Below the pieces are notes generated by a model, which saw only the letters and a list, made by a program, of their open reading frames with translations, was not told where the DNA came from and searched no databases. The translations under genes were made by a program, and so were the position numbers. From assembly GCF_026745355.1 (NCBI RefSeq), contig NC_079209.1, forward strand, positions 13,233,886-13,297,885: a DNA stretch of 64,000 nucleotides, given 5' to 3'. The stretch is from Beta vulgaris subsp. vulgaris. Taxonomy: Eukaryota; Streptophyta; Magnoliopsida; Caryophyllales; Amaranthaceae. Position 1 is the stretch's first letter, and each line of letters starts with the position of its first letter. Below are positions 34,401 to 46,021 of the stretch, one piece after another.

Positions 34401-37400
34401 ATTCATTGAGACGAATCAAACAAGACCCCACATGACTATATTTTTTCTTATATATTGAGAGAAATCTAAAAGATAAGATCTTGTAATCAGATCAGTTCAG
34501 AAAAAATAAATTCAGATCAGATCAGATCAGAAAAAATAAGTTCAGATCAGATCAGATAAGTTCAGGTGAACTAAACATAGCCTAAACCAGAGTGATGAAC
34601 TCCCTTATCTTTTCACTATTTCAAAGTGTCTAACGTGCAAAATATTTGATTAACAAACCGTCAAAGTCGAGATTTCATTGATGTCTATGGATAACTTACT
34701 ACTCCCTCCGTCCTATATTATTGTGCTTCTTTCCTTTTAAGGTGTTCCAAAATATAATTCTTGTTTCCATTTTTTATTCCACACATTTCCATGATTTTCC
34801 TAGAAAAATTGTGCCACCATTATTTATTTGCTTCTTGGAAATAGTTTTTTGCTTTGTTTATTCAATTCAAAGGTTGAATGAGTCATGCATTTAATTCTCT
34901 TTCACCACTTATAGTCATTCTCTCTCCTAAAATCAGCTTTTCCCCATAACATTTATTTTCAATACACAAACACTCTTTACATTTCTCTTAGATTCTATTT
35001 ACCTTAATAAACGTGAAAAAATAGAATCAGGCACTATAATATGGGACAGAGGGAGTACTAAACATTATGTTTAGGTGCATGAAGTTATCTATGAATAACT
35101 TGAATATCTATTTGGAAGGCCTCCATATTTGATAATTTAAACTCTAGTGCTCACAAAAACTATCTGAATATCTGATCATCCGATTTTTTGGATATTTTGA
35201 TTCGAAAAATATATTTTGGATACAGTGTTTAATCTGAAAATTTGGATATCGAATAACAATTTGGATATTGATCGATTTTTGGGTTTTCGGATATCCAATA
35301 TCCAGAATATGAACAGATAATGGATATCAGATATCCAATCCATATCTAAAACAATGGGTAAATTTATCAGGTTTCCTACCACTTTTAAACCTTCTTGAAA
35401 AAAAGCTAATTAAAAGTAAAGTTTTTTCTATTAGAAATAACAAGAACAAGATATTGAATATCGAGTCGAAAATTTTCAGATATTCGGATATCTGAGAACT
35501 TCGGGTCGGATAAAGATATCATATCCTGGCGATTTCGGTCATCAGATAAATACCCGATCCTTGCTCACCCCTGCTTGACATAGATGATTAAGTCTCAAAA
35601 TAACTCAATATGCTTAGTAATATAAGTATGTATTTCACCAAAAAAAATCATAATTCTATAAGGACTTGTTTGGTTCACTGAACTGGAATGGAATGGTATG
35701 GATCCAAAATCCCATACCAGTTTCAAACTGTTTGGTTCAATCCTATAATGGATTCAATGTCCATTTCTGCTGTTTGGTTCAATTTTGAAATGGATTCTAC
35801 ATCCAAGTATAGTGTCCAAAATTTCTAAATTATGCTCAAATTCAATACACAAAAGCTCTAGAAGACATAAATTTATGTTAAAAAAAGAAGACAGAAATTA
35901 AAAAAAAATAAACATAAATTTAGAAACCTGTTACTTTGTGTTTTTTTCTATCAAAAAAATCTACATTAATAAATTTGAGTTAGATGTATGTATCCCAACA
36001 ACTCTGAAATTGCACCAAAAACTTTCAAGTCCCAATTTGTCTAACATTCTTCCTGAACTACACGAAATGAATCTCCCAATTTATATCTTCTTGAGGTAAA
36101 CGGTGCAACAAGAAATTCAGTGACCTTCAGTACCCCTTTTCACTCGAGAGAGAGAGAGAGAGAGAGTAAGAGAGAAAGAGGAGTGCACCATAGCTCAGTG
36201 GCGGTGAGACGGCGGCGAGGAGTCGCCGGCGAAGTGGGCAGCAGCCGTAGTGGGCTTCTCTTGTCTAGGGTTTAACCTCTCTCCCTTCCACACAAATTAG
36301 GGTTTGAAACTTGAGGGGAATGGAGTTAGAAACTTAGGGGGGAAGGGGAGATTGGGATTCTAGGGGGATGGGGTGGAGATAGATACCCTTAGGTATGAGA
36401 TTCTACCCTAAATATGCCCAACCAAACAATGGAATGGATGTCATTCCATTAAAAATACCCCAACCAAACACCCCCTAATAAAGTTGTGATCTATTTAGCT
36501 TATTTTAAATACATTTTGAGTGGTCGTTTGTTATACATGGGAATTTAATTCCCATAGTAAGTTCCATTTCGTAGTAAGTTATTTTCCTTTTGTAATTCTT
36601 ATGAAATTGACTACTGTGTTTGGTTGATATCAAGAAATTTTTAATTTTCATGAATTGATGTGGGAATTTTGAATGACTAAGGGGGGACTAGGTGAATAAA
36701 TTCCCACGTTTTATGGGAATTTCAATTTCCTAGAAATTTTCATTGTCCCCATTTTTTCTATTTTCAGTCAACCAAACAACTACCCAATTTAAAAAAAAAT
36801 CATGAAAATTTCGATTGTCTAAATATTTATTGTATATCAAACAACCACTAATCATTTTTCAATAGATTTGATTCACAACTACAAGTTTAAATATATTCTA
36901 ATAAGTCCGATTCTTAACTACAAGTTCCACTATATGTATCAAAATCATATAAACAAAAGACATCATAATTGATTTATCTTTCATAATAACAAATAGACCA
37001 ATCACATAAACAAAAGACATCATAATTGATTTATCTTTCATAATAACAAATAGACCAATCTTTATATGATCGGTGTTAAATTTTGTAATTGAACATCCGA
37101 ATTCAACCCAAGATCAAACTTAAATATTTGATTTATACTATCATATTATGAGTAGAAATCGTTGTAATAAAAAAATAAATACAATACTTATAAAATATAA
37201 TAATATATCATTTTTTACTCCATATTTGACTAGCAATACGGTTACGAACCAAACTTTTAAAATACGTACAATACTTGTAAAAAAATATCACTTTAATGCA
37301 TGAAAATCTTCATCCCTAGTTGGAAATTGGAATATCTTTTAAACCTGTTGGCTCCTTCTCTAATCACTAGTTGGAAGTGACTGTCAAAGCCTCGAAGGTG

Positions 37401-40400
37401 TGGTTGGTGGCGCCAATTACATACCCTTGCAGCTTGCATCAGCAATGTTTATGGCTCTCGGAATTATGTGTGTTGGCTTGAAAATAAACTAAAAATATAT
37501 ACATGTAAAGTATAGAATTTCAGTAGCTGAAATTTAGACGCTACTTTAAGTAGCGTTTCAATTTCAGTTAGTTTTAAGGATTGAAATTGTATTTCAGTTA
37601 TATTCTAAACAAGTCTAATCATTTAAGTTAGCTTAAAATTTTAGCACATATTCATTTATGCCACCTTATAGCTTGCCAAACAAACCTTAAATCTCATTAA
37701 CATAGGGCCAATCTGGGCTTGGTTTAGCTAGTTATTAAAATTTTTTTTGAGGGGCTAGGTTGAGCTAGTTAAGTGGCTTGCCATTATAATAATTACTTCC
37801 TCCGTCCTATAATATAAGTCCTAATTTTGTTTTTATACGGAAATTAAGGTAAGTGTAATCTTGTTTTATTTGGATAAATAGATTTATTTTTATTGGGAAA
37901 TACTACTTACATTGGGTTTTTTAAATAAAAAATAAAAATTGAACATTTAATGTTCCACGGTTTAATGTGTAGAGAAGTTCAAGTTCAATTGGGGTAAAAG
38001 ATTCCAATTTTCCATTAATAATGATGCATTTAGAGCTGAAAATATGAGGACAATTTGAAACTAAATTATTTTTATGAGGACATTTTGGACATAATTATTG
38101 ATTGAATTAAAATAAAAATAGAATTTATATTTTAGGATACCTTATAAAGAAACAAGACTTATATCATGAGATAAAGGAAGTACCATTTAATAATTTTTTA
38201 GTCCTTTTCCATCAAAAGGCAAATTAACATTAACACGGTACCAAAACAAACAAACCTCTGAACAAAAAAAAAAAAAAAAAAAAAGCAAAAGTAAGGCATG
38301 GGTGGATAACTAATTAGGCTCTTGAAACAAAAGAGTGTTAAGAGTATTACTAATTCCTGCTTTATTTATCCAACTAGCTAGGTGGAATGTAGGAGGAACA
38401 TCACTAACTACAAGTTGTTCAACTGTCATTTTCCAATAAACTTGGCATGGCTCTCGCGAGCCGTGGACAAATTGTCCACCTTAGTTTTTTTATTTTATTA
38501 TGTTTGTCCCAACTCTTAGAATAATTTTTAGATGCATGGTATTTTGAAAATACTATAGGTGGCTAATAATATATCATCAACATCAAATTCAGCTCAAATC
38601 ATATTTGATGAAAGATACTCCTCTCTTCTTTTTACCTGTTGGCTGTTACTTTAAATATTCCACTATTCATCCATAGGTATCTATCATTCATTATTTACCA
38701 TTAGATAAAATCAAATGTTATAATATAATATGTTGTTGGATTCATCTCAATGTATATTTTCATAAAATCAAATTTTTATACCTTTCTCTAATACATAATT
38801 AAGATATTAATAGTCAAAGTAATGCATTGACGAGCGTGAAAGTCAAATTATAGCGAATAAAAAGATTCGGACGAAGTATTTGATTTCATTTTGAGTTTGA
38901 CAGAGTCACATTTTAGTCTATCTACAATCTATATACTTCATCCGTTCTGTTTTAAATGAAACATTGAGTGAAATTACACTATTCATTGATCAATTTTGAC
39001 TCCAACTTGTTGCCATTATATAAAGAAAAACACAGTCAAGTGATCTAACTTTTTTCTATTTTTATGTGTGCATAATTAAAGATATGGGTTTTTCTATGTT
39101 ATACCCTTGTATTTTTTCAATTTCTACGTTGTACCCCAAGCTTTTCAAAATTCCACGCAGTACCCTTAAACTTACCTTTTTCAACGGACAATGCCCCTAC
39201 CGCTGATTATACATCATTAATTTCGTCTATTTTTTATATTCCAGTGGAACGAATCTAATTAGTGAATAACCTTCTAAGGGTTAAATTATGTATAAGTCAA
39301 ATTAGTTTCAATAAATTTAAAAAAATAAATGAAATTAATGACATATAATCAGCAGTTTGGGCATCGTGCATTAAAAAAGGTAAGCTTGAGGGTACCGTGT
39401 AGAATTTATAAAAAGTTGGGGTAAAACGTAGAAATTGAAGAAACACAAGGGTATAACGTAGAAAATAAGGAAACGCATTGAGTTGCGTAAAAAAGCAAAT
39501 GTTTCATTTGAAACATAACGGAGGAAGTATATAAATTTTGGTTCTTGTAGGACAACTTTACTTCAAATTAAAATATGGTCAAATTGATTTTGGGTACATC
39601 AATGTTTATGGGCTTTTGTTTCGTAGATTAGGGTATTAAGTATCATGAAGAGTCAGTTTTATTGATCCTTTTCATCATTTTTTATCAAGATTGAGAAACT
39701 TTTCACAAGATGGAAAATATATATATATTCCATCCCATGATTAAATTTTCCTTTTTTATGATGCCCAAGAACAATTTTAGAGAACGTTTTCTCTTGTAGT
39801 GTATTCTTTTTAATATGTGAAAGTATGTTTTGAAAACAAATTGATTACCATCATTTTTTTCAATATTAGATACCGAACCATGTAAAAGTTAAAATGAGGC
39901 ATATAATATAGAAAGCATCTAATGTAAAATTTCATTAATTTATACACATTTCTTTTGATAAAAGCAGTTTTATGTGAGTTTTTGCTTTCGAGATGTAAAT
40001 TTGAACTTATTTGCATCACAATTGTGATTCCAAGTTGGAAGAGTAGTTATCCATTTATAAGATACATGTTTGGCTACTTGCCCACCCAACATTATCTCAT
40101 TCATGTTACGAATTAAAATGCATGCTTGTGTTTTATATTCTTAAACCTTTTGTCAAAGGTTCGAAATCTAGGAATCTAAATAGGCAGTGATCTAAACCAG
40201 CCAATGAGCTTTTAGTAGCTCTATAAGTTTATTATATAGGACCACTTAATAATTGGTGACCAAACAGTTACACTACTATGCATGATAGATGTTTGGACAA
40301 CCATATATAAATTCTTAAAACAAGTTGTGTTATACACCTTTTGATTTGTGATCCGCTTTACTTTTAAAAAGAAATATATGGTTCATTTCATAGATAAATC

Positions 40401-43400
40401 GGTTTTGTAATAATCCATGAAAGGAAACTATAAGAGGTATAAGGGAATTTATATTATATTCAATGTTGTTTCACTTATAATTTACTGTATTATAAAGTGG
40501 AATTAGGGGTCTGTTTGGTAGGGCATAAAACATTAGCCTGGGAAAATGTTTTCTTTTATTTTCAGTTTTATATTGTTTGGTTGACAAAAGATTGACAAAA
40601 GAGTGTAAAATCATTTTTCCTTGGGGTAAAATAACTCTCACAATGATGGAAAACCATTTTCCCTTCAAAATGAAGGGAAAACTGTTTTTCTTATTTCTCT
40701 TGTACATTCCTCTCACTACCTTCTTACTTTCCCTTTCATTTCATCATTTTTTTTTACATGGAACCAAACAACGGAAAACTAATTTTAGAACTGTGTTTTA
40801 CATTGTAAATTGGTTTCCATGAAAATCATTTTACACTGAAGATGTTTTACACCCTACCAAACAGAGCCTAGATGTTCCTATTTCACTGAGGTATTGTTTT
40901 ATTCAATTTATTTTGAAATCAAATGATAAATTCAGATAAGTTAAATTTTATTAACAAGTTCAACAAATAAGTTGATAAGCTCATATCAATCTGGAAGTCA
41001 GATAAGTTGAATAGATACTCCTTAACATCAAGAATTGTAGTGTTTGAAGGTCCTAGCCTCTGCCTCCCATTTACGTTTATCTTTGTTAAACTTCCTTAGT
41101 TTTGGCATATCATTACTGTTGATCTAATTGTGTTCAAATTAACCAGGAGCTACAGGCTCTGGAAATCGTTCTGATAAAATAAAGAAGATTGCAATGGGTG
41201 TTGGCATATCTATTGCTTCTGCGATGATTCTAGTTGGTTTAATTACCTTGATCATATTGAAGCGTAAAAGAGCACAAAATATGCTGCTTATTAGAAGAAC
41301 AGCAGACACAAGAGGTATATTATCATAACTTCCGGAAATCACTAACATAAAAGTAGAGATGAAACTTGTCTAATACTATGCTTTGTTATATTTTCTAGCC
41401 TCTAGGGCAGGTACAGCTGAAAGGAGCCAAGAGATACTATTAAGCGGCCAACTTATGTCTAGCAAGAGGGACTACTCAGGCGAAACTAAGAACTTAGATG
41501 ATGTTGACTTGCCCATATATGACCTATACACCTTAGCCGTTGCCACCAACAACTTTGATGAAGCAAATAAACTTGGACAAGGTGGTTTCGGACGCGTTTA
41601 CAAGGTACATTTTATTGTTTATAGCCATACATTAATCTGATTAAACCTTAATTTGAGATCATAATTCTTTCGGCGGTAAAACAATCTTCGTAACGAGATT
41701 CGATATGTAAGGTGTACATAAGACATAGTCGTTATGGATCACTTGTACATAGGGCATATTCTCTTCGGCACAAAATAGCTGAATTGAACTGAACTGAACT
41801 GAATTGAACTGAACTAAATTGAATTAAACTGAATTGAATTGAATTGAATTGAACTGAACTGAATTGAACTAAACTGAACTGAACTAAAATGAATAGTGAT
41901 ATGTAAGAGTAAAAGTATTGTCCAGAGCTGAACTGAACTGAACTGAATTGAATTGAGCTGAGCTGAACTGAATTGAGCGGAACTGAATTGAATTGAACTG
42001 AACTGAACTGAAAATAAGCTGGGAAGAACAGACCCATAGTACACGTAAGACATAAGTTGGCCTTGGGGTGTTTCCGAGTAGCACATTTCCGATGCTTAGA
42101 TTAACCAAAATATATAGTAAGTGTTATGGAAGACAAAGAACAAAAGAATGAATGCTATTATGCTAAATAGTTTTTCTCACATAATATTGATATTTTAAAG
42201 GCAATATAGCTTTTGTAAGAGTGAGAGAGATTAGATAAAAAAAAAATCTGTGTTTATTGAGTCGGGTTATCATTTTTTAGGCTTAGAGATCAAAACATTA
42301 GTTGATTTTGGGATAATTTTAATAAGTAAAAAAATTAGGATCTTATGATCCTTACTGATCCTACTTGATTCCGTTACGATCCTATACGATCTTGATGAAT
42401 GCTCTTAAGTCTTAATCCTTACTTTCCTTTCCTCCTAAAATTCGAGGAGAGCTTTTACCTATGTTTTCTTTATTTCCTTCCTTTCCTTTCCTTTACTAAT
42501 GATAACCAAACATGTGATTCCTCTCAAATCCACCCATTATACCAAACATTGGAAACTACAACTACCTTATTTTCTCTTCTTTTCCTTTATCTTCCTTTTT
42601 CTTCCCTTCCTTTACCCAAAAAAAAAATACCAAACAAAGTGTGAGTGACTTGAGTGATGCAAGCAGTGTTGTCTTCATAAATCAATGTTTGCTGGTGTAC
42701 AACATCCGGTGGCTCATACACTGAATTATTGATAGAAAGATTACAATTAATAATTACAAGACCACTATTAATGAAATCAAAATTGCCTTCATCAGCTTGG
42801 GACCATTTGAACATCCACCACCGTCTTCTATTGTATCATAACACTTAAGAAAATTGATCTATAGACATGTGAGGAAGAGTAATTAATACCTTGAACTTCT
42901 CTATTGGTTCTTTTTGTTTTAGTGGATGCTACTTGGCATTGAGTAACAAGCTTTGCTTAAATTGAATTACACTGCTTAGTTTAACTGGTCCTTGGGCCTT
43001 TTTTGGGCTTTTCCTCATATACAACCATGATCCTTTCCCATATTCTTATATTGGGCCCATTAAATGATTCAAGTGAGCCGAAATCAAGAGTGGCCCAAAT
43101 GAGAATATTTTGTAGCACCCAGACAAATACTAAGATGCAGCTGACACTTGATGGTAATATATTCCCATAATTTTTAAACTTCTCCTTTTCCCCGATTAAG
43201 AAAAGCAAACACTCAATAAAAGTAATAAATTATCTTACAAGTTTCCTCATCATTTGATACTATTCTTTTTCCATTTCATAACTTGAACCAAACAAATACT
43301 ACTTTTGATTTTTTCAATCAACTATTACTTACTTGAACTAATTTAAAATTGTTTATTATTGCTTTTATATCAGGCAATTACTAAATAAAATTCAATTGTA

Positions 43401-45316
43401 TTGAGCTGAACTCCTTTTTACTACCGTAAATTAGATGGTAGAACCATCTAAATGGTGCGCACTATTCAAAACAATGAACAAATAAAACAACATTCTCAAT
43501 GAACAAACTAAATAAAAAAACAAAAGAACAACACACGAGACTCAATGAACATTTAAATGAGCAATGAACAACAAGAAAAAAAAGATGAACAAGAGGAAAT
43601 ATCTGACGAACAACCACTCAACCTAATAAACAGACAAAGAAAACACAATGAACAAAGAAATATCTGCAATGAACAAACTAAGAAACATATATAAATGTTA
43701 ACAAAGGAGAATCGTCGAGATCGATATTCATTGGAGAATAATTGATGTACATTAGTTTCACATGTTCATTGGAGAACAGTTGATGTACATTAGTTTCACG
43801 CGTTTTATGTTTTTTCGACTGCGTTTTGGCTCGTGTCTACCATTAGAATGGTAGATACGAGTCCACCATCTACCAATTGTATTTACAACTTATACTAATT
43901 GATTATTGCTGATTGGAAGTTGAAGAATAAGACGGCCTAAATTTAGCTCACTTGCTGTGTTTTCCTACTATTATTCAGTTAAATTCAGGGGATTATGATC
44001 CTACAAAAGAAAAAGGTAGCTTAAGTACTCCTAATCCGCATTGCAAATTTCAGGGTGTGTTGCTAGATGGACAAGAAGTTGCAGTCAAGAGACTTTCTAA
44101 GGAATCTGGACAAGGAGCAGATGAATTTAAGAACGAGCTTAGATTGATTGCAAAGCTTCAGCATCGAAACCTTGTTCGATTACTTGGTTGTTGTGTGGAG
44201 ATGGACGAGAAGATGCTCATATATGAGTACCTCAAAAATAGAAGTCTTGATGCATTTTTGTTTCGTAAGTCCCTCTATCCTTAGTAACCAAAAGAACCTA
44301 CTTGCAGCAGCTTCATCTTCTTTCAGTTCAATCTCTTAGTTCTCTTATGGTCTGATGATCTGCAGATAAAGAAAGAAACACAGTGCTGAACTGGCAAGCG
44401 CGGTTCAACATAATCTGTGGGATTGCTAGGGGGCTTTTGTATCTTCATCAAGATTCAAGATACAGAATAGTCCATAGAGATATGAAAGCAAGCAACATAT
44501 TGCTCGATGGAGATATGAACCCAAAAATATCGGACTTTGGCATGGCAAGAATTTTTGGTGGAGATCAAACTGAAGGAAACACTAGGAGGGTAGTTGGAAC
44601 ATAGTAAGTAACCTGAAAAAGGATTCTAGTGTTGAGATTATTACATAATTTTCTCCACTATGTAAGCTTATATCAATTAGCATATATTTTCATTATGCAG
44701 TGGTTACATGGCTCCTGAATACGCTATGGATGGGCTTTTTTCCATAAAATCGGATGTGTTTAGCTTCGGTGTACTAGTGCTGGAGATAATTAGTGGGACA
44801 AAGAACAGAGGATTCTATAATGCAGATCATGAACTAAACCTTCTCGGATATGTAAGTAATGCACTCATGGTTCTTTTTTCTTTCTTCCAGAGTACTCTTA
44901 TAAATTTACATGTCATCTAAAGTTATTCTAACTTCATCTGAGACAAGATTTGTTTGAATATATATCACTTACCATAAGAAAACAATACTTTATAATGACA
45001 GTCATGGAAGCTATGGAGAGAAGGTAAAGGGACGGAGTTGCTAGATAAGGTCATGGGAGAGTCGTTTTCGATACATGAAGTGTTAAGGTGCCTACAAGTC
45101 GGTCTCCTATGCGTGCAAGAGAGGGCAGAAGATAGGCCAACGATGGCATCCGTAGTGCTAATGTTGGGTAGTGAATCTGCATCTTTACCTCTGCCTAAGC
45201 TCCCAGGTTTTTGCATGGGGTGGAACCCTAATGAAACGGATTCTTCTTCAAGTAAACAAGATGATGTATCATTCACTGTGAATCAAGTCACAGTCACAAC
45301 GCTAAATGCGCGATAA
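30088..45316 (+). CDS. G-type lectin S-receptor-like Ser/Thr protein kinase, 7 exons
   Basis: Exons by GT-AG sites and reading phase: 30,088-31,402; 41,147-41,314; 41,399-41,604; 44,054-44,264; 44,366-44,603; 44,701-44,851; 45,002-45,316. The joined frame is open and encodes 867 residues. Order: signal peptide (about 1-33), bulb-type lectin domain (about 35-155), S-locus glycoprotein and EGF-like regions (about 210-345), PAN domain (about 350-432), membrane span (453-476), kinase (about 547-820), and a conserved S-receptor tail ending VTVTTLNAR. Kinase landmarks: GQGGFGRVY loop (554-562), Lys575 in VAVK, HRD with Asp672, DFG with Asp690. It is an RD-type kinase and all catalytic residues are present. 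The family acts at the plasma membrane in recognition of self, microbes or damage; the ligand here is unknown. It is the only intact host gene in the window, though expression cannot be judged. Confidence 0.93.
34222..34582. mobile_element. Tourist-like MITE with GATCA repeats
   Basis: Ends GGTTATGTTCAGTTCACCTT and AGGTGAACTAAACATAGCC, flanked by TAA triplets. Both sides carry arrays of AGATCAGATC. The core at about 34,343-34,460 resembles the core of the Stowaway at 9,216-9,475. Confidence 0.8.
34702..35055. mobile_element. Stowaway-type MITE in intron 1
   Basis: Ends CTCCCTCCGTCCTATATTA and the inverse TAATATGGGACAGAGGGAG, flanked by TA. Confidence 0.85.
35146..35573. repeat. GGATATC-rich, possible hAT-like remnant
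   Basis: Dense in GGATATC, GATATCCA and similar half-palindromes; the right edge reads TGCTCACCCCTG, like the CAGGGGTGAGCA end of some plant hAT MITEs. The left end is not clear. Confidence 0.35.
35662..36475. mobile_element. Tourist-like element with GC-rich insert
   Basis: Ends GGACTTGTTTGGTTC and CAACCAAACACCCCC, flanked by TAA triplets (35,659-35,661 and 36,476-36,478). Subterminal AATGGAATGG units occur at both sides. The inside holds a GA run (36,147-36,167) and a GC-rich patch (36,190-36,270) unlike the rest of the intron. Confidence 0.72.
36519..36849. mobile_element. Inverted-repeat MITE, class unclear
   Basis: Ends AGTGGTCGTTTGTTATAC and the inverse-like GTATATCAAACAACCACT; the arms carry GGGAATT and AATTCCC motifs. 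No convincing target duplication. Confidence 0.55.
36951..37060. repeat. 57-bp tandem direct repeat, two copies
   Basis: A unit beginning ATAAACAAAAGACATCATAA and ending AAATAGACCAATC occurs twice in a row with almost no change. Confidence 0.85.
37796..38180. mobile_element. Stowaway-type MITE in intron 1
   Basis: Ends CTTCCTCCGTCCTATAATA and the inverse-like ATGAGATAAAGGAAG, flanked by TA. Confidence 0.75.
38936..39527. mobile_element. Stowaway-type MITE with a nested foldback
   Basis: Outer ends CTTCATCCGTTCTGTTTTAA and the inverse-like CATAACGGAGGAAG, flanked by TA. Inside lies a second inverted-repeat element (about 39,085-39,478) whose arms carry TATACCCTTGT and ACAAGGGTATA, with AATTTCTACG and CGTAGAAATT. 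Confidence 0.72.
40507..40868. mobile_element. Tourist-like MITE in intron 1
   Basis: Ends GGGTCTGTTTGGTAGGGC and CCCTACCAAACAGAGCC, flanked by TAG on both sides. Arms carry AAAATGTTTT and GAAAAC motifs. Confidence 0.75.
41147..41604 (+). CDS. Exons 2-3: membrane span and start of the kinase
   Basis: Exon 2 (41,147-41,314) encodes a lysine-flanked hydrophobic span ([20 protein letters not shown]...) followed by KRKR as the cytoplasmic stop-transfer signal. Exon 3 (41,399-41,604) encodes the juxtamembrane region and the kinase start ([20 protein letters not shown]), ending exactly after the glycine loop [10 protein letters not shown]. Both junctions keep the frame (phase 1 then phase 0). Confidence 0.92.
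41752..42035. mobile_element. Tourist-like MITE made of a GAACTGAATT array
   Basis: Right end GGGAAGAACAGACCC, left end GGGCATATTCTCTTC, with ATA on both sides. Nearly all of the inside is an imperfect array of TGAACTGAAT, in two blocks around a short unique core (41,893-41,925). Same style of array as the MITEs upstream of the gene. Confidence 0.7.
43480..43805. repeat. AATGAACA-rich tract and 39-bp tandem repeat
   Basis: CAATGAACAA-like units occur about eight times between 43,480 and 43,680. Next to them a unit starting TTCATTGGAGAA and ending TTAGTTTCAC is present twice (about 43,727-43,800). Confidence 0.65.
44054..45316 (+). CDS. Exons 4-7: receptor kinase catalytic domain and tail
   Basis: Exon 4 (44,054-44,264) starts [20 protein letters not shown] with the ATP-binding lysine. 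Exon 5 (44,366-44,603) holds [16 protein letters not shown] and [19 protein letters not shown]. Exon 6 (44,701-44,851) completes the activation segment with [20 protein letters not shown]. Exon 7 (45,002-45,316) has [20 protein letters not shown] and the family tail [12 protein letters not shown] before TAA. Introns 4-6 are short (about 100-150 bp) with normal sites. Confidence 0.93.
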
Positions 45317-45694
45317 AAAGATCATAAATAGTTGTAGCAAAATTAGTTCATTGTATATTCACAGAAAGATAAGCTACCACAATTTTTTTGTCTGCTGTAT
45401 TTTTGGTTGCCTCTTTGTGTTTAATTTGGGGTAGGGTTGGGTTTCTGGTTGGTGTGAAGAATAGGATGGGGGAAACAATTTTGATATGAGGTCTACCAAT
45501 TCCATTCTTACAATTAGTTGTACATTGTTAAGGTATATATTTGCATGTTTGACATTCATGTCACATCATTATTTGCTGCAATATTTGATTATTGGCTTGC
45601 AGTGTGAACTTGATCATTCCAAACTAATATTCGAAATTTACAGAGAAGAACAAAAGCTGAACACTCACCCTTCTGAAAAATCGATAATGTGATT
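45317..45694 (+). other. 3' UTR and gap to the Copia element
   Basis: No canonical AATAAA within the first 100 bases; ATCATAAATAG at 45,321 is a possible weak signal. Nothing else recognised before the Copia LTR. Confidence 0.4.
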
Positions 45695-46021
45695 TGAAAT
45701 GATTTTCAGAATCAATCAAGTAAAACTTAGAGAGAAATGACCAGAGAAGAGAATTATGTTGTCATTGTTCTGTGATGATTGAAAAACTAATTTACAAAAT
45801 TACACTAATTTAACGAGGTATATATAGACCTCCCTAATGATGAGTGAGTAGAGGAGAAGACCCTCTTACATCTCTCTTACACCTGGACAACTTTCTAGCT
45901 CTCTAACAGACAATATAAGCCAACTCCCTAGATTTTAGGAAGTTAGTTAGAAGGTGGTGGAGCCATATTAGCAACATCAGTGGCATTCTTGTGCTGAGGA
46001 GTAGTTTGAGTTGTAGCTTCA
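45695..46021 (-). repeat. 3' LTR of the Copia element
   Basis: On the minus strand it starts TGAAGCTACAACTC and ends AATCATTTCA; about 327 bp. It aligns along its length with 52,972-53,295, but the two differ at many positions and by indels, so the element is not recent. Confidence 0.8.

Larger units (their letters stand above)
31403..41146 (+). other. Intron 1 of the receptor kinase, 9.7 kb
   Basis: Phase 1 intron between the ectodomain exon and the membrane-span exon, donor GTATGTGC and acceptor AACCAG. No second gene is recognisable. It holds at least eight small transposable elements (34,222-40,868), listed separately, plus long AT-rich stretches (31,430-34,220) with nothing identifiable. 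Introns at this position in related genes are usually a few hundred bases or less (general knowledge of the family), so this one is greatly expanded. Confidence 0.85.
41605..44053 (+). other. Intron 3 of the receptor kinase, 2.4 kb
   Basis: Lies between the glycine loop and the exon with the catalytic lysine. It contains a Tourist-like MITE and repeat tracts (next entries). A minus-strand stretch at 42,814-42,640 reads [12 protein letters not shown], similar to the RNase H motif of Copia elements, so a small Copia fossil is possible. Confidence 0.75.

Noticed and set aside
41732..42108. Minus-strand open frames of repeated [14 protein letters not shown] text
   Set aside because: They are translations of the GAACTGAATT array of a MITE and open in several frames; not a protein gene.
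42587..42814. Minus-strand frame with [12 protein letters not shown], like a Copia RNase H
   Set aside because: Only about a dozen residues look right and the surroundings do not; mentioned under intron 3 as a possible fossil but not called.
43430..43890. CAATGAACAA spaced repeats considered as a CRISPR-like array
   Set aside because: The units are short, irregular and AT-rich in a plant intron; no regular spacers.
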